From assembly GCA_050485905.1 (NCBI GenBank), contig JBJHCH010000007.1:1-55788 (forward strand): a stretch of 55,788 nt of DNA, written 5' to 3'. Within the stretch, counting starts at the first letter, position 1; each line of letters opens with the position of its first letter. Both the position numbers and the translations under genes were made by a program. The stretch is from JAWLCA01 sp050485905. Lineage in GTDB: Bacteria; Pseudomonadota; Alphaproteobacteria; Rhodobacterales; Rhodobacteraceae. Under the pieces are notes generated by a model, which saw only the letters and a program-made list of their open reading frames with translations, had not been told where the DNA came from and searched no databases. Positions 42,570 to 51,789 of this stretch are shown here, piece by piece.

Positions 42570-42762
42570 ACCTGCCCCTTTCGCACCCGGCCCCCGGAGC
42601 CGCCCATGCCGCGGCGCAGCATGTCACAGCCCGGCCGGGAATGCACGCCCCCCGGATGCGCCAAATTTACGTTACGTTAAAGAAATCGACAGTTGCTCGG
42701 AATCTCCTTGCAGCGCGGCGTTTGGGGCGCGATTGTGGGATATGTCGGATAAGGATGATCCC

Positions 42763-43242
42763 ATGTCGGCAGTCGTCCACGGCGGTGTGGCGGACAGCGC
42801 GGCGCTAGACCGATCGCTTCCCCTGATGCTTCTGCGTGCGCGAGAGGCGGTGATGGACCGCTTCCGCCCCCTTCTGATCCGAACCGGCGTCACCGAACAG
42901 CAATGGCGCGTGATGCGCGTGCTGGCCGAAGGTGGCGCGATGGAGGCGGGCGCGGTCGCCCGCGCCGCCTGCCTGCTGCCGCCCAGCCTGTCGCGGATCA
43001 TCCGCACGCTGGAGGGCCTTGAACTGATCCGCGCAGAGCGTTCGACCGAGGATGCGCGCCGCGTCGTGCTGTCGCTGACCCGCAAGGGGCGCAAGCTGGT
43101 GCGCGTGACACTGGCCGAGGGCGCGAAGATCTACGCCAGCATAGAAGCGGAATACGGGTCCAAGGAGCTGGATACACTGTTCGCCATGCTGCAGCGGGTG
43201 CAGGCCGTGCTTGCCCGCTCCGACACCCCGACTGACGGCTGA
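42763..43242 (+). CDS. MarR-family regulator, HpaR-like
   Basis: 159 residues from ATG 42763 (AAGGAT upstream); ATG 42742 is possible. Pattern RSLPLMLLRAREAVMDRFRPLL and TEQQWRVMRVL match the HpaR group that controls aromatic acid degradation; winged helix region LLPPSLSRIIRTLEGLELIRAE. No aromatic catabolic genes are in the window, so the target may be elsewhere, or the palindrome at 43290 before the antiporter operon. Confidence 0.87.
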   Translation: MSAVVHGGVADSAALDRSLPLMLLRAREAVMDRFRPLLIRTGVTEQQWRVMRVLAEGGAMEAGAVARAACLLPPSLSRIIRTLEGLELIRAERSTEDARRVVLSLTRKGRKLVRVTLAEGAKIYASIEAEYGSKELDTLFAMLQRVQAVLARSDTPTDG

Positions 43243-43289
43243 CGCGGGGCCGAAACGTCCGCAGGCAAGGCCGGTTTGCCTTGACTCCC

Positions 43290-43306
43290 TGTTTCGACTT
43301 GAAACA
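43290..43306. promoter_or_regulatory. TGTTTC-n5-GAAACA palindrome in the antiporter promoter region
   Basis: TGTTTCGACTTGAAACA, perfect 6-bp arms. It overlaps a possible -35 (TTGAAA, 43299-43304) with TAGAAT 15 bases on, and lies between the MarR gene and mnhA. Its size suits a MarR dimer site. Binding and promoter are inferred. Confidence 0.5.
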
Positions 43307-43378
43307 AAACGGCCCCGCCTAGAATAATCCCGCGTGGGCCAATCCTGCCCGCCCAGAACGGAAACGGAACGAGACAGC

Positions 43379-46258
43379 ATGTCCCTAGCCCTGATCGCGG
43401 CGCTGCCCTTCCTCGGCGCGCTGTTACCCGGTCTTATGATCCGCGCAGGGCGCAATGCCTGCGCGATGGCGACCGGGTCGGTGACCCTGCTGGCGCTGGT
43501 CGGGCTCTTGGTCCATGCCCCCGCCGTGGTCCGCGGAGAGGTGATCCAGGCGCGGTTCGACTGGATCCCCGTGCTGGGGCTGAACGCCAACTTCTTCCTC
43601 GACGGGCTGGGGCTGCTGTTTGCCGGGCTGATCCTCGGCATCGGGCTGCTGATCATACTCTACGCCCGCTACTACCTGTCGAAATCCGACCCGATGGGGC
43701 AGTTCTACACCTATCTGCTGCTGTTCCAGGGCGCGATGGTCGGGATCGTGCTGTCCGACAACATCCTTCTTCTGCTGATTTTCTGGGAGCTTACGAGCCT
43801 TTCTTCATTCCTGCTGATCGGCTACTGGAAGCACCTGCCAGAGGGTCGGCAGGGCGCGCGGATGGCGCTGGCCGTCACCGGCATGGGTGGCCTCGCGATG
43901 ATCGGGGGCATGCTGATCCTGGGCGGGATCGTCGGCAGCTACGACCTGACCGTGATCCTGCAGAACAAGGATCTGATCCAGGCCAGCCCCTACTACCTGC
44001 CGGCGCTGCTGCTGATCCTGATGGGCTGCTTCACCAAATCCGCGCAATTCCCGTTCCATTTCTGGTTGCCCCACGCGATGGCAGCACCGACGCCGGTTTC
44101 GGCCTATCTGCATTCCGCCACGATGGTGAAGGCCGGGCTGTTCCTGATGGCGCGGATGTGGCCTGTCCTGTCGGGCACCGATGCGTGGTTCTACATCGTC
44201 GCCACCACGGGCCTGATCACCATGGTGCTGGGCGCGGTGATCGCGCTGTTCAAGGACGACCTGAAGGCGCTTCTGGCCTTCTCCACCGTCAGTCACCTCG
44301 GCTTCATCACCATGCTGCTGGGCTTCGGCACGCCCATCGCGGCGGTGGTGGCGGTGTTCCACATCATCAACCATGCCACATTCAAATGCGCGCTGTTCAT
44401 GACCGCCGGTATCGTGGACCATGAGGCGCATACCCGCGACATCAAGCGCCTTGGCGGCCTGCGCACGCTGATGCCGGTGACCTTCCTGATCGCCACCGTC
44501 GCCTCGCTGTCGATGGCCGGCATCCCGCCGCTCAACGGCTTCATGTCGAAAGAGATGATGCTGGAGGAAGCGGCCCATACCGGCATCGCGGTCGGTGTCT
44601 TCGCCACCCTCGGCGCGCTCTTCTCGGTCGCCTATTCCTTCCGCTACATCGCCCATGTCTTTCTGGGGCCAAAGCGCGACGACTACCCGGCCAAGCCGCA
44701 TGATCCCGGCTTCGGCATGTGGTCGGCCCCGGCCTTCCTCGTGCTGCTGGTCGTGCTGATCGGGCTCTTTCCCAACGCCATCGTCGGCACGCTGGTCGCC
44801 ACCACGTCGCTGGCCGTGATCGGGGATGATCTGCCCTATTACTCGCTGACGCTGTGGCACGGGATCACGCCGGCGCTGTTCATGTCGATCTTTGCAGTCC
44901 TCGGCGGCTACCTGCTGCTGCGCGGCCACGCCCCGCTGCAGCGCGCCTGGAACGACACCCCGCGGCCCGAGGCAAAGGTGATCTTCGACGCGCTGATCGA
45001 CCTGTGCGCGCGCGCCGCGAACCGCGTCACCGATCTGGCCCATGATGGCGCGATGACGCGCTATCTGGCGATCTTTACCGTCGCTTCGGTCGTCGCGGGT
45101 GTGGCCGCCTTCTGGGGCGGCAGCCATGGCGGCGCCACGCGGGCGATGCTGCCGATGGCGCCGGTCGCGGTCGTGGGCATGATCCTGATTGCCGTCGCCT
45201 CGGTCGCCACGGCGGCGCTGCACCACAACCGGCTGCTGTCGCTGGTGCTGATCTCGGTCAACGGGCTGATGATCTCGGTCGGCTTCGTCTACCTGTCCGC
45301 CCCCGATCTGGCGCTCACCCAGATCTCGGTCGAGGTGGTGACGATCATGCTGCTGCTTCTGGCGCTGAACTTCATGCCCAAGACCTCTCCACGCGAAAGC
45401 ACCGGCGGGCGGCGGCTGCGCGACGCGGCGATTGCGGGCATCGGCGGGCTGGGCGTCGGCGGGCTGCTCTACGCGGTGACGACCCGCGACCTCGGGTTCG
45501 ACCGGATTTCCGACTATCACCTCGACCAGGCCTATCCCGGCGGCGGCGGCACCAATGTCGTCAACGTGATCCTGGTGGATTTCCGCGGCTATGACACGTT
45601 CGGAGAGATCATCGTGCTCGGCATCGCCGCGCTGGTGATCTACGCGCTGACCGAATCGATCCTCTCCGGCCCCGCCGGGCGGCGGCTGCGCGGCTGGACG
45701 CCCGATTTCGCCCGTGCCGGTGACCGACATCCGCTGATGCTGGTGGTGGCGACGCGGGTGATGATGCCGATGGCGGTGATGGTCGGGATCTACATCTTCC
45801 TGCGCGGCCACAACGAACCCGGCGGCGGCTTCATCGCCGGCCTCGTCGTCGCCATCGCGCTCTTGATGCAATACATGGCCAGCGGTTTCGCCTGGGCGCA
45901 GGACCGGCAGCGGGTGCAGTATCACACGATGATCGCCTGGGGCGTGCTGGCCGCCGCGCTGACCGGGGTGGGGTCCTGGATGGCGGACCGGCCCTTCCTG
46001 ACCTCCAACTTCGGCTATTTCCGCATCCCCCCGATGGAGGAGTTCGAACTGGCCACCGCCATGGCATTCGACGTCGGCGTCTTCCTGACCGTGGTCGGCG
46101 CAGTGATGCTGGCGCTGGCCAGCCTGTCGCGCATCGCCCGCCGCGCCGGAGAGGAGGTATCGACCCAGCCGATGGATATCGACCCCTCGGCCGCCGACCC
46201 GGCAACGGGCGCCGAACCCGCCCCCGTCGCCGCCCCCAAATCCGAGGAGGTGCGCTGA
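43379..46258 (+). CDS. mnhA: Na+/H+ antiporter subunit A fused to B (MnhA/MrpA-B, PhaAB type)
   Basis: 959 residues, ATG 43379. The first ~500 residues are a NuoL-like proton channel (VKAGLFLMARMWP, STVSHLGFITMLLGFG, INHATFKCALFMTAGIVDHE). The middle is the MrpA-specific region, and the last ~150 residues read as subunit B (HPLMLVVATRVMMPMAV, GHNEPGGGFIAGLVVA). This fusion defines six-gene group 2 Mrp systems. Exchanges Na+ or K+ for H+ at the inner membrane. Confidence 0.96.
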   Translation: MSLALIAALPFLGALLPGLMIRAGRNACAMATGSVTLLALVGLLVHAPAVVRGEVIQARFDWIPVLGLNANFFLDGLGLLFAGLILGIGLLIILYARYYLSKSDPMGQFYTYLLLFQGAMVGIVLSDNILLLLIFWELTSLSSFLLIGYWKHLPEGRQGARMALAVTGMGGLAMIGGMLILGGIVGSYDLTVILQNKDLIQASPYYLPALLLILMGCFTKSAQFPFHFWLPHAMAAPTPVSAYLHSATMVKAGLFLMARMWPVLSGTDAWFYIVATTGLITMVLGAVIALFKDDLKALLAFSTVSHLGFITMLLGFGTPIAAVVAVFHIINHATFKCALFMTAGIVDHEAHTRDIKRLGGLRTLMPVTFLIATVASLSMAGIPPLNGFMSKEMMLEEAAHTGIAVGVFATLGALFSVAYSFRYIAHVFLGPKRDDYPAKPHDPGFGMWSAPAFLVLLVVLIGLFPNAIVGTLVATTSLAVIGDDLPYYSLTLWHGITPALFMSIFAVLGGYLLLRGHAPLQRAWNDTPRPEAKVIFDALIDLCARAANRVTDLAHDGAMTRYLAIFTVASVVAGVAAFWGGSHGGATRAMLPMAPVAVVGMILIAVASVATAALHHNRLLSLVLISVNGLMISVGFVYLSAPDLALTQISVEVVTIMLLLLALNFMPKTSPRESTGGRRLRDAAIAGIGGLGVGGLLYAVTTRDLGFDRISDYHLDQAYPGGGGTNVVNVILVDFRGYDTFGEIIVLGIAALVIYALTESILSGPAGRRLRGWTPDFARAGDRHPLMLVVATRVMMPMAVMVGIYIFLRGHNEPGGGFIAGLVVAIALLMQYMASGFAWAQDRQRVQYHTMIAWGVLAAALTGVGSWMADRPFLTSNFGYFRIPPMEEFELATAMAFDVGVFLTVVGAVMLALASLSRIARRAGEEVSTQPMDIDPSAADPATGAEPAPVAAPKSEEVR

Positions 46259-46259
46259 T

Positions 46260-46604
46260 ATGGAACTGCTCGTCGCCATTTCCGTCGGCGCGATGACCGC
46301 CGCCGGCATCTACCTGATCCTGCGGCTGCGCACCTTTCCGGTGATCCTGGGCATGGCCATGCTGGCCTATGCGGTCAACGTCTTCTTCTTCGCCATGGGG
46401 CGGCTCACGATCAACCAGCCCCCGGTGCTGCTGGAACCCGCCCCCTATACCGACCCGCTGCCGCAGGCGCTGGTGCTGACCGCCATCGTCATCGCCTTCG
46501 GCATGACGGCGGTCGTCGTGATGCTGGCGCTGGGCGCCTTCCTCGAATCCGGCACCGACAAGATCGACATGACCGATGACGAGGAAGAGGAGGCGAAGCG
46601 ATGA
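46260..46604 (+). CDS. mnhC: Antiporter subunit C (NuoK-like)
   Basis: 114 residues, three TM segments, NuoK-like with LRLRTFPVILGMAMLAYAVNVFFF and the Asp/Pro-bearing QALVLTAIVIAFGMTAVVVML. Starts one base after mnhA stop and its stop overlaps mnhD by four bases. Acidic C-terminus (DMTDDEEEE). Confidence 0.96.
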   Translation: MELLVAISVGAMTAAGIYLILRLRTFPVILGMAMLAYAVNVFFFAMGRLTINQPPVLLEPAPYTDPLPQALVLTAIVIAFGMTAVVVMLALGAFLESGTDKIDMTDDEEEEAKR

Positions 46605-48205
46605 ACCACCTGATCCTCGCCCCCGTCATCCTGCCCGCAATCATGGCGCCACTGATCGTGCTGGCGATGCGCCATGACGTGTCGTTGCAGCGCATCTTCT
46701 CCACCGCCGCGACGGTCGCGCTGGTGGTCATGTCCGCGATGCTGCTCTGGCAATCCTCCAGCGGCGCGGTGCAGGTCTACGAGCTTGGCAACTGGCCCGC
46801 TCCCTTTGGCATCGTGCTGGTGCTGGACCGGCTCTCGGCGCTGATGGTGGGGGTGACGAACCTGCTGGCGCTCGGCGTGGTGCTCTACACCATCGGCTCG
46901 GGCTGGGATGCGCGGGGCAAGCATTTCCACGCGCTCTTTCAGTTCCAGCTCATGGGCATCAACGGCGCCTTCCTGACCGGCGACGCCTTCAACCTGTTCG
47001 TCTTCTTCGAGGTGCTGCTCATCGCCTCCTACGGGCTGATGATCCATGCGGGCGGCGCGGTGCGGCTGCGGGCGGGCGTGCAATACGTGGTCTACAACCT
47101 CGCCGGCTCCACGCTGTTCCTGTTTGCGCTCGGCACGCTTTACGGCATGACCGGCACGCTGAACATGGCCGACCTTGCCGTGCGCATCGCCGAACTGCCC
47201 CATGGCGACCAGGCGCTTGTGCGCGTCGGCGGCATGCTGCTGCTGATCGTCTTCGCGGTAAAGGCCGCGCTGGTGCCGATCCATTTCTGGCTGCCCAACA
47301 CCTATGCCAATTCCCCCGCCCCGGTGGCGGCGCTGTTCGCGATCATGACCAAGGTCGGCGCCTATTCGATCCTGCGCATGTACACGATGGTCTTCCCGCC
47401 AGAGGTCGCGGCCACCGGCACGATCTTTGGCGACTGGATGATGCCCGCCGCGGTGCTGACGATGATCGTCGGCATGGTGGGCGTGCTGGGGTCGAACAAC
47501 CTTGGCCGGATGATCTCTTTCGCGGCCATCGGCTCGATGGGCACGCTTCTGACCGCCATTGCGCTCTTCACGCCGCAGGGCACCATCGCGGCGCTTTACT
47601 ACATGGTCCATTCCACCTTTGCCACCGCGGCGCTGTTCCTCGTGGCCGATCTGGTGCAGGAACGGCGGGGCCGCTGGGGGGGTGAACTGACCACCGCGCC
47701 GCCCATCGCGGGCAACGGGCTGATCGCCTCGCTCTACTTCGCCGCCGCCATCGGCATGGCCGGGATGCCGCCGCTTTCGGGCTTCCTGGGCAAGCTGCTG
47801 GTGCTGGACGCGGCGCGTGACCACGCGCTCATGGCGCTGATCTGGACCTCGATCATCGTCACCTCGCTGATCGCCATCGTCGGCATGGCGCGGGCCGGCA
47901 GCACGCTGTTCTGGAAGGCCCACGCCGTCACGGCCGAAGGCGGCGCCGGAACGCTGACCGCCGGCGGGGATGAGGTGCCGCAGAACGCGCTCGCCGTCTC
48001 TGCGACCTTCGGCATCCTGTCGGTCATGGTCATCCTCTCGGCCTTTGCCCTGCCGATCACCGGCTTTCTGGAAGACACGGCGGCGCAGCTACACGACCCG
48101 CAGGATTACATCCGCGCGGTGCTGCATGTGGTGCTGGACGCCCCGATAGATGCGGCAACCGATACCGCGACCGAGATGCCCGGCGACGAAGGGGGGGCCG
48201 ACTGA
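46601..48205 (+). CDS. mnhD: Antiporter subunit D (NuoN/M-like)
   Basis: 534 residues, about 14 TM segments. NuoM/N signatures: NAFNLFVFFE-like DAFNLFVFFEVLLIASYGLM, KAALVPIHFWLPNTYANSPAPVAALFA and AGMPPLSGFLGKLLVL. Proton-translocating subunit of the Mrp complex. Overlaps mnhC and mnhE, so translation is coupled through the operon. Confidence 0.96.
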   Translation: MNHLILAPVILPAIMAPLIVLAMRHDVSLQRIFSTAATVALVVMSAMLLWQSSSGAVQVYELGNWPAPFGIVLVLDRLSALMVGVTNLLALGVVLYTIGSGWDARGKHFHALFQFQLMGINGAFLTGDAFNLFVFFEVLLIASYGLMIHAGGAVRLRAGVQYVVYNLAGSTLFLFALGTLYGMTGTLNMADLAVRIAELPHGDQALVRVGGMLLLIVFAVKAALVPIHFWLPNTYANSPAPVAALFAIMTKVGAYSILRMYTMVFPPEVAATGTIFGDWMMPAAVLTMIVGMVGVLGSNNLGRMISFAAIGSMGTLLTAIALFTPQGTIAALYYMVHSTFATAALFLVADLVQERRGRWGGELTTAPPIAGNGLIASLYFAAAIGMAGMPPLSGFLGKLLVLDAARDHALMALIWTSIIVTSLIAIVGMARAGSTLFWKAHAVTAEGGAGTLTAGGDEVPQNALAVSATFGILSVMVILSAFALPITGFLEDTAAQLHDPQDYIRAVLHVVLDAPIDAATDTATEMPGDEGGAD

Positions 48206-48696
48206 TGCTGAACCGCCTGCTGCCACATCCCCTGCTCACCCTGACGCTGACGCTGATGTGGCTGATGCTGCTGAACTCGCTGTCGCTGGGCGGGCTGGTG
48301 TTCGGGCTGATCCTGGGCATCCTGATCCCGATCATCACCGCGCCCTACTGGCCCAACCGGCCTAGGCTGCGCAACTGGCCGATGATCGTCGAATATGTCC
48401 TCGTCGTGATGTATGACATCTGCGTCGCCAACGTGATTGTCGCCAAGACGATCCTGTTCAAAAGCAACGCCAGCCTGAAACCGGCCTGGGTCACCGTCCC
48501 CCTCGACCTGCGCACGCCAGAGGCGATCACCATTCTAGCCGGCACCATCACCATGACGCCCGGCACGGTGACATCCGACATGTCCGCCGATGGCCGCGCG
48601 CTGCTGGTTCATTGCCTCGATACCGACGACCCCGAGGCGGTGCGCGACGAGATCAAGAACCGCTACGAACGCCGGCTGAAGGAGATTTTCGAATGA
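48205..48696 (+). CDS. mnhE: Antiporter subunit E
   Basis: 163 residues: two N-terminal TM segments (LLTLTLTLMWLMLLNSLSL..., FGLILGILIPIITAPYW) and a soluble domain with LRTPEAITILAGTITMTPGTV, the diagnostic MrpE motif. ATG 48205 shares a base with the mnhD stop. Confidence 0.96.
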   Translation: MLNRLLPHPLLTLTLTLMWLMLLNSLSLGGLVFGLILGILIPIITAPYWPNRPRLRNWPMIVEYVLVVMYDICVANVIVAKTILFKSNASLKPAWVTVPLDLRTPEAITILAGTITMTPGTVTSDMSADGRALLVHCLDTDDPEAVRDEIKNRYERRLKEIFE

Positions 48697-48962
48697 TCAC
48701 CGTCGCCATCTACATCACCTTTGCCTGCTTCGGCGTGGCGCTGCTTCTGAACCTGTGGCAACTGACCACGGCACAGGGCATCGGCGACCGCGTGCTGGCG
48801 CTGGATACCATGGTGATCAACTCCATCGCACTGCTGATCCTCTACGGCATCTCGGCGGGAACGGCCGTCTATTTCGAGGCGTCGATGCTCTTTGCCATGG
48901 TCGGATTCGTCTCCACCGTGGCCTATTGCAAGTTCATGCTGCGCGGCGACATCATCGAATGA
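48693..48962 (+). CDS. mnhF: Antiporter subunit F
   Basis: 89 residues, three TM segments, with MrpF pattern GDRVLALDTMVINSIALLIL. ATG 48693 overlaps the mnhE stop by four bases. Seven bases to mnhG. Confidence 0.95.
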   Translation: MITVAIYITFACFGVALLLNLWQLTTAQGIGDRVLALDTMVINSIALLILYGISAGTAVYFEASMLFAMVGFVSTVAYCKFMLRGDIIE

Positions 48963-48969
48963 GGGAAGA

Positions 48970-49374
48970 ATGACCTTTCTGGCCGAAATCCTCATCTCCG
49001 TCCTGCTGCTCGTCTCGGGCTTCTTCGGGCTCGTCGGCTCCGTCGGTCTGGTGAAGCTGCCCGAACCGATGACCCGCCTGCACGCGCCGACCAAGGCGAC
49101 GACGCTGGGCGTCGGCGGCGTGCTGGTCGCCTCGATGATCTACTGGGTGGCCTTTGGCGAGAAGTTCTCGTTCCACGAGCTGATGATCACCATCTTCCTG
49201 TTCATCACCGCGCCCATCGTCGCCCATTTCATCGCCAAGGCCTGGCTGCACCGCAACACGACGCCCGAAGACCTGCCCTCGACAGGCCGCGACGTCGGCT
49301 GGGCCGGCCACGAAGGCCCCGAGGGCGGCAAGGCAGAGGTCGCCAAGGAACGCCGCGAGAGCGGCACGACCTGA
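48970..49374 (+). CDS. mnhG: Antiporter subunit G
   Basis: 134 residues, three TM segments, MrpG signature GSVGLVKLPEPMTRLHAPTKATTLGVG. Hydrophilic tail of about 35 residues (EDLPSTGRDVGWAGHEGPEGG) is longer than the core needs. Last gene of the mnh operon; repeat copy B follows. Confidence 0.95.
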   Translation: MTFLAEILISVLLLVSGFFGLVGSVGLVKLPEPMTRLHAPTKATTLGVGGVLVASMIYWVAFGEKFSFHELMITIFLFITAPIVAHFIAKAWLHRNTTPEDLPSTGRDVGWAGHEGPEGGKAEVAKERRESGTT

Positions 49375-49398
49375 CCGCCCGACAGTGGCGCCGGGGGC

Positions 49399-49483
49399 GT
49401 GCCAACGGTTAAGGGCAAGTAAACAAAAAACACGAAATAAAGCGATTTCAATGGGTTGATTTTTTGGGCACGTTGCCCAAACC
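49399..49483 (-). repeat. Dispersed hairpin element, copy B
   Basis: 85 bases, read on the minus strand from the DUF1523 stop side: TTTGGGCAACGTGCCCAAA hairpin, AAATCAACCCATTGAAATCGC, ATTTCG, TTTTTTGTTTAC and CTTAACCG. About 75 of 86 aligned positions match copy A. Lies in the 126-base gap between convergent mnhG and DUF1523 genes. Confidence 0.9.
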
Positions 49484-49500
49484 GTGCCCACGGCCGAAAA

Positions 49501-50136
49501 TCAGAACCCCAGCCGCTTGAAGAACCGCCCGATCGCCCCCCTGCCCGCCAGCCGCGCCTCATCCGCCCGCGCCTCCGCCCGGTCCATCGCCGGCTCCACC
49601 CGCCGGAACCAGAACCGCCGGACCGCCAGCACCAGCCACAGCGAAATTCCCGACAGAACCCCGATGATCCCGATGGCAACCCAGGGCACCGGCCGGTCCT
49701 CCGGCCCCGAAACGGGCCGCAGGGCGATGGCATTCGGAAAGCTGGAAAAGAACTCGTTCCGCCACCCGTAGCGCGTCACCGCCACCCACTGCGGGCTGGC
49801 CGAGGTGGACACCAGATCCGCCGCCCGCGCCTGCACGTTGGAACTGTTGAACTTGAAATAGGGCGGCCAGCCCCAGCCGGTATCCTCGTTGCGATAGACC
49901 ATCTCGCGCCCGTTCGGTCGGATCGCCAGGATGAAGCGGATGTCGCGCACATCCGCCCCCTCGGCATCGCGCGGGGTCGCGGCCCAGAACAGCCGGTTGT
50001 CGTTCAGATCGATCCGCCGGTTCTCGGTCCCCACGATGCGGACCACGTCATGGCGCGGCAGGGTGTAGTGAAGCACGCTCGCCACAGCCGCGATCACCAG
50101 CAGCCAGAAGGTCCATTTCACGTAGCGCATCGCCAT
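49501..50136 (-). CDS. DUF1523 membrane protein
   Basis: 211 residues with TM segments at about 7-25 and 150-170. The periplasmic part has LPRHDVVRIVGTENRRID and NEDTGWGWPPYFKFNSSNVQARAADL-type motifs that I recognise as DUF1523, found widely in Rhodobacterales. Cytoplasmic Arg/Ala-rich C-terminus. Role unknown. Three bases from the upstream small membrane gene. Confidence 0.85.
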   Translation of the reverse strand: MAMRYVKWTFWLLVIAAVASVLHYTLPRHDVVRIVGTENRRIDLNDNRLFWAATPRDAEGADVRDIRFILAIRPNGREMVYRNEDTGWGWPPYFKFNSSNVQARAADLVSTSASPQWVAVTRYGWRNEFFSSFPNAIALRPVSGPEDRPVPWVAIGIIGVLSGISLWLVLAVRRFWFRRVEPAMDRAEARADEARLAGRGAIGRFFKRLGF

Positions 50137-50139
50137 CCC

Positions 50140-50418
50140 CTACTGGAAGTTCACAAGGTATATGATGACACCGATCAGCACGACCGGCAGCCCGAACACC
50201 GCAATCGCCAGCCGCCACCGCACCGCCGGATCGTGCCGCAGCAGCCCGCGCTCCACAAAATTCTCACGCCGTCCCATGCCCGGCGTGCCGGCCGCGACCT
50301 TCTCGTCCCACCGCCGCTCCAGCCGCGCCCGCCGCCCCGCGCGGATGTAGAACCACAGGCAGACATAGGCCAGCGCCAGCAGCAAAAGCATCGGCAGGGC
50401 AAGTTTGGCCAGCGCCAT
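50140..50418 (-). CDS. Small two-TM hypothetical protein
   Basis: 92 residues, TM segments at about 5-25 and 70-89 flanking a basic cytoplasmic loop (RRARLERRWDEKVAAGTPGMGRR as two short halves). Sits between glmM and the DUF1523 gene on the same strand, probably cotranscribed. No function recognised. Confidence 0.78.
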   Translation of the reverse strand: MALAKLALPMLLLLALAYVCLWFYIRAGRRARLERRWDEKVAAGTPGMGRRENFVERGLLRHDPAVRWRLAIAVFGLPVVLIGVIIYLVNFQ

Positions 50419-50442
50419 GATCCGATCCCCCGAAGCCTGCGC

Positions 50443-51789
50443 TCAGGCCGCCGCCCGCGTCACCGCGGCGACGATCCCGTCCACGACCTCGGCCAGCAGC
50501 GCCTCATCCTCACACTCCGCCATCACCCGGATCAGCGGCTCGGTGCCCGACTTGCGGATCAGAAGCCGCCCGCGCCCGTTCAGCCGCGCCTCGGCCTCTG
50601 CGATCTCTGCCTGCACCGGCGCGGCCTCCAGCGGCTCCTGCCCGGCGGAATATCGCACGTTCTTCAGCATCTGCGGAATCGGGTCGAACTGCCGCACCAA
50701 CTCGCTCGCCCGCCGCCCGGTTCCGGCCATCGCGGCCAGGAACTGCAATCCCGCGATCAGCCCGTCGCCGGTGGTGGCATAGTCGGTCATCACGATATGC
50801 CCCGACTGCTCGCCACCCAGGTTCCAGCCCCCCTCGCGCATCCGCTCGACGACATAGCGGTCGCCCACCCGCGCGCGCTCCAACCGCAGGCCGCGCCCGG
50901 TCAGGAACCGCTCCAGCCCCAGGTTCGACATCACGCTGGCAACCAGCGTGCCGTCGATGAGCCGCCCCTCGTCGGCCCAGCGGGCCGCGAACAGCGCCAT
51001 GATCTGGTCACCGTCGGCCACTCGGCCGGTCTCGTCGATCAGCATCACCCGGTCGGCATCGCCGTCCAGAGTGATGCCCACGTCTGCGCCGTGCAGCACC
51101 ACCGCCTCGGCCGCGGTGCGGGTGTACGTGGATCCACAGTTCTCGTTGATGTTGAACCCGTTCGGGGCGACGCCGACCGGCACCACCTCGGCCCCCAGTT
51201 CCCACAGCGCCTGCGGCGCCGCGCGATAGGCCGCGCCGTTGGCACAGTCGATCACCACCTTCAGCCCGGTCAGGCTGGCACCGCGCGGAAAGGTCGTCTT
51301 GGCGTATTCGACGTAGCGCCCCATCCCGTCGTCGATCCGCTTGGCGCGGCCGATGTTCTGCGGCTGGGCCGGTGCGATCTCTCCGGCCACGATCTCCTCG
51401 ATCTCCACCTCGGCCTCGTCCGATAGCTTGAACCCGTCGGGGCCGAAGAACTTGATGCCGTTGTCGTGGGCCGGGTTGTGGCTGGCCGAGATCATGATGC
51501 CCAGATCGGCGCGCATCGAGCGGGTGAGGAACCCCACCGCCGGCGTCGGCACGGGGCCGAGCAGCAGCACGCTCATCCCGGTGCTGGTCAGCCCGGCCGT
51601 CAGCGCGTTTTCCAGCATGTAGCCCGACAGCCGGGTATCCTTGCCGATCACCACCCGATGCGCCGCCTGCCCGTCGCGGCGGAAATAGCGCCCGGCGGCG
51701 GCGCCAAGGCGCAGCGCCATCTCGGCGGTCATCGGATGGGTGTTCGCCTGCCCGCGCACACCGTCGGTCCCGAAAAGCTTGCGACTCAT
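50443..51789 (-). CDS. glmM: Phosphoglucosamine mutase
   Basis: 448 residues from ATG 51789 (GGAGAG ahead). MSRKLFGTDGVRGQAN start; phosphoserine loop MISASHNPAHDNGIKFFG; metal loop TLDGDADRVM; sugar-binding GEQSGHIVM and phosphate-binding RKSGTEPLIRVM. Converts glucosamine-6-P to glucosamine-1-P for peptidoglycan and LPS. Overlaps the folP stop by four bases; the folP-glmM order is common. Confidence 0.97.
   Translation of the reverse strand: MSRKLFGTDGVRGQANTHPMTAEMALRLGAAAGRYFRRDGQAAHRVVIGKDTRLSGYMLENALTAGLTSTGMSVLLLGPVPTPAVGFLTRSMRADLGIMISASHNPAHDNGIKFFGPDGFKLSDEAEVEIEEIVAGEIAPAQPQNIGRAKRIDDGMGRYVEYAKTTFPRGASLTGLKVVIDCANGAAYRAAPQALWELGAEVVPVGVAPNGFNINENCGSTYTRTAAEAVVLHGADVGITLDGDADRVMLIDETGRVADGDQIMALFAARWADEGRLIDGTLVASVMSNLGLERFLTGRGLRLERARVGDRYVVERMREGGWNLGGEQSGHIVMTDYATTGDGLIAGLQFLAAMAGTGRRASELVRQFDPIPQMLKNVRYSAGQEPLEAAPVQAEIAEAEARLNGRGRLLIRKSGTEPLIRVMAECEDEALLAEVVDGIVAAVTRAAA

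Noticed and set aside
43805..46309. Long minus-strand open frame (834 codons) opposite mnhA
   Set aside because: His/Arg/Gln/Asp-rich composition typical of antisense of a GC-rich membrane-protein gene; no domain, and mnhA on the plus strand is certain.
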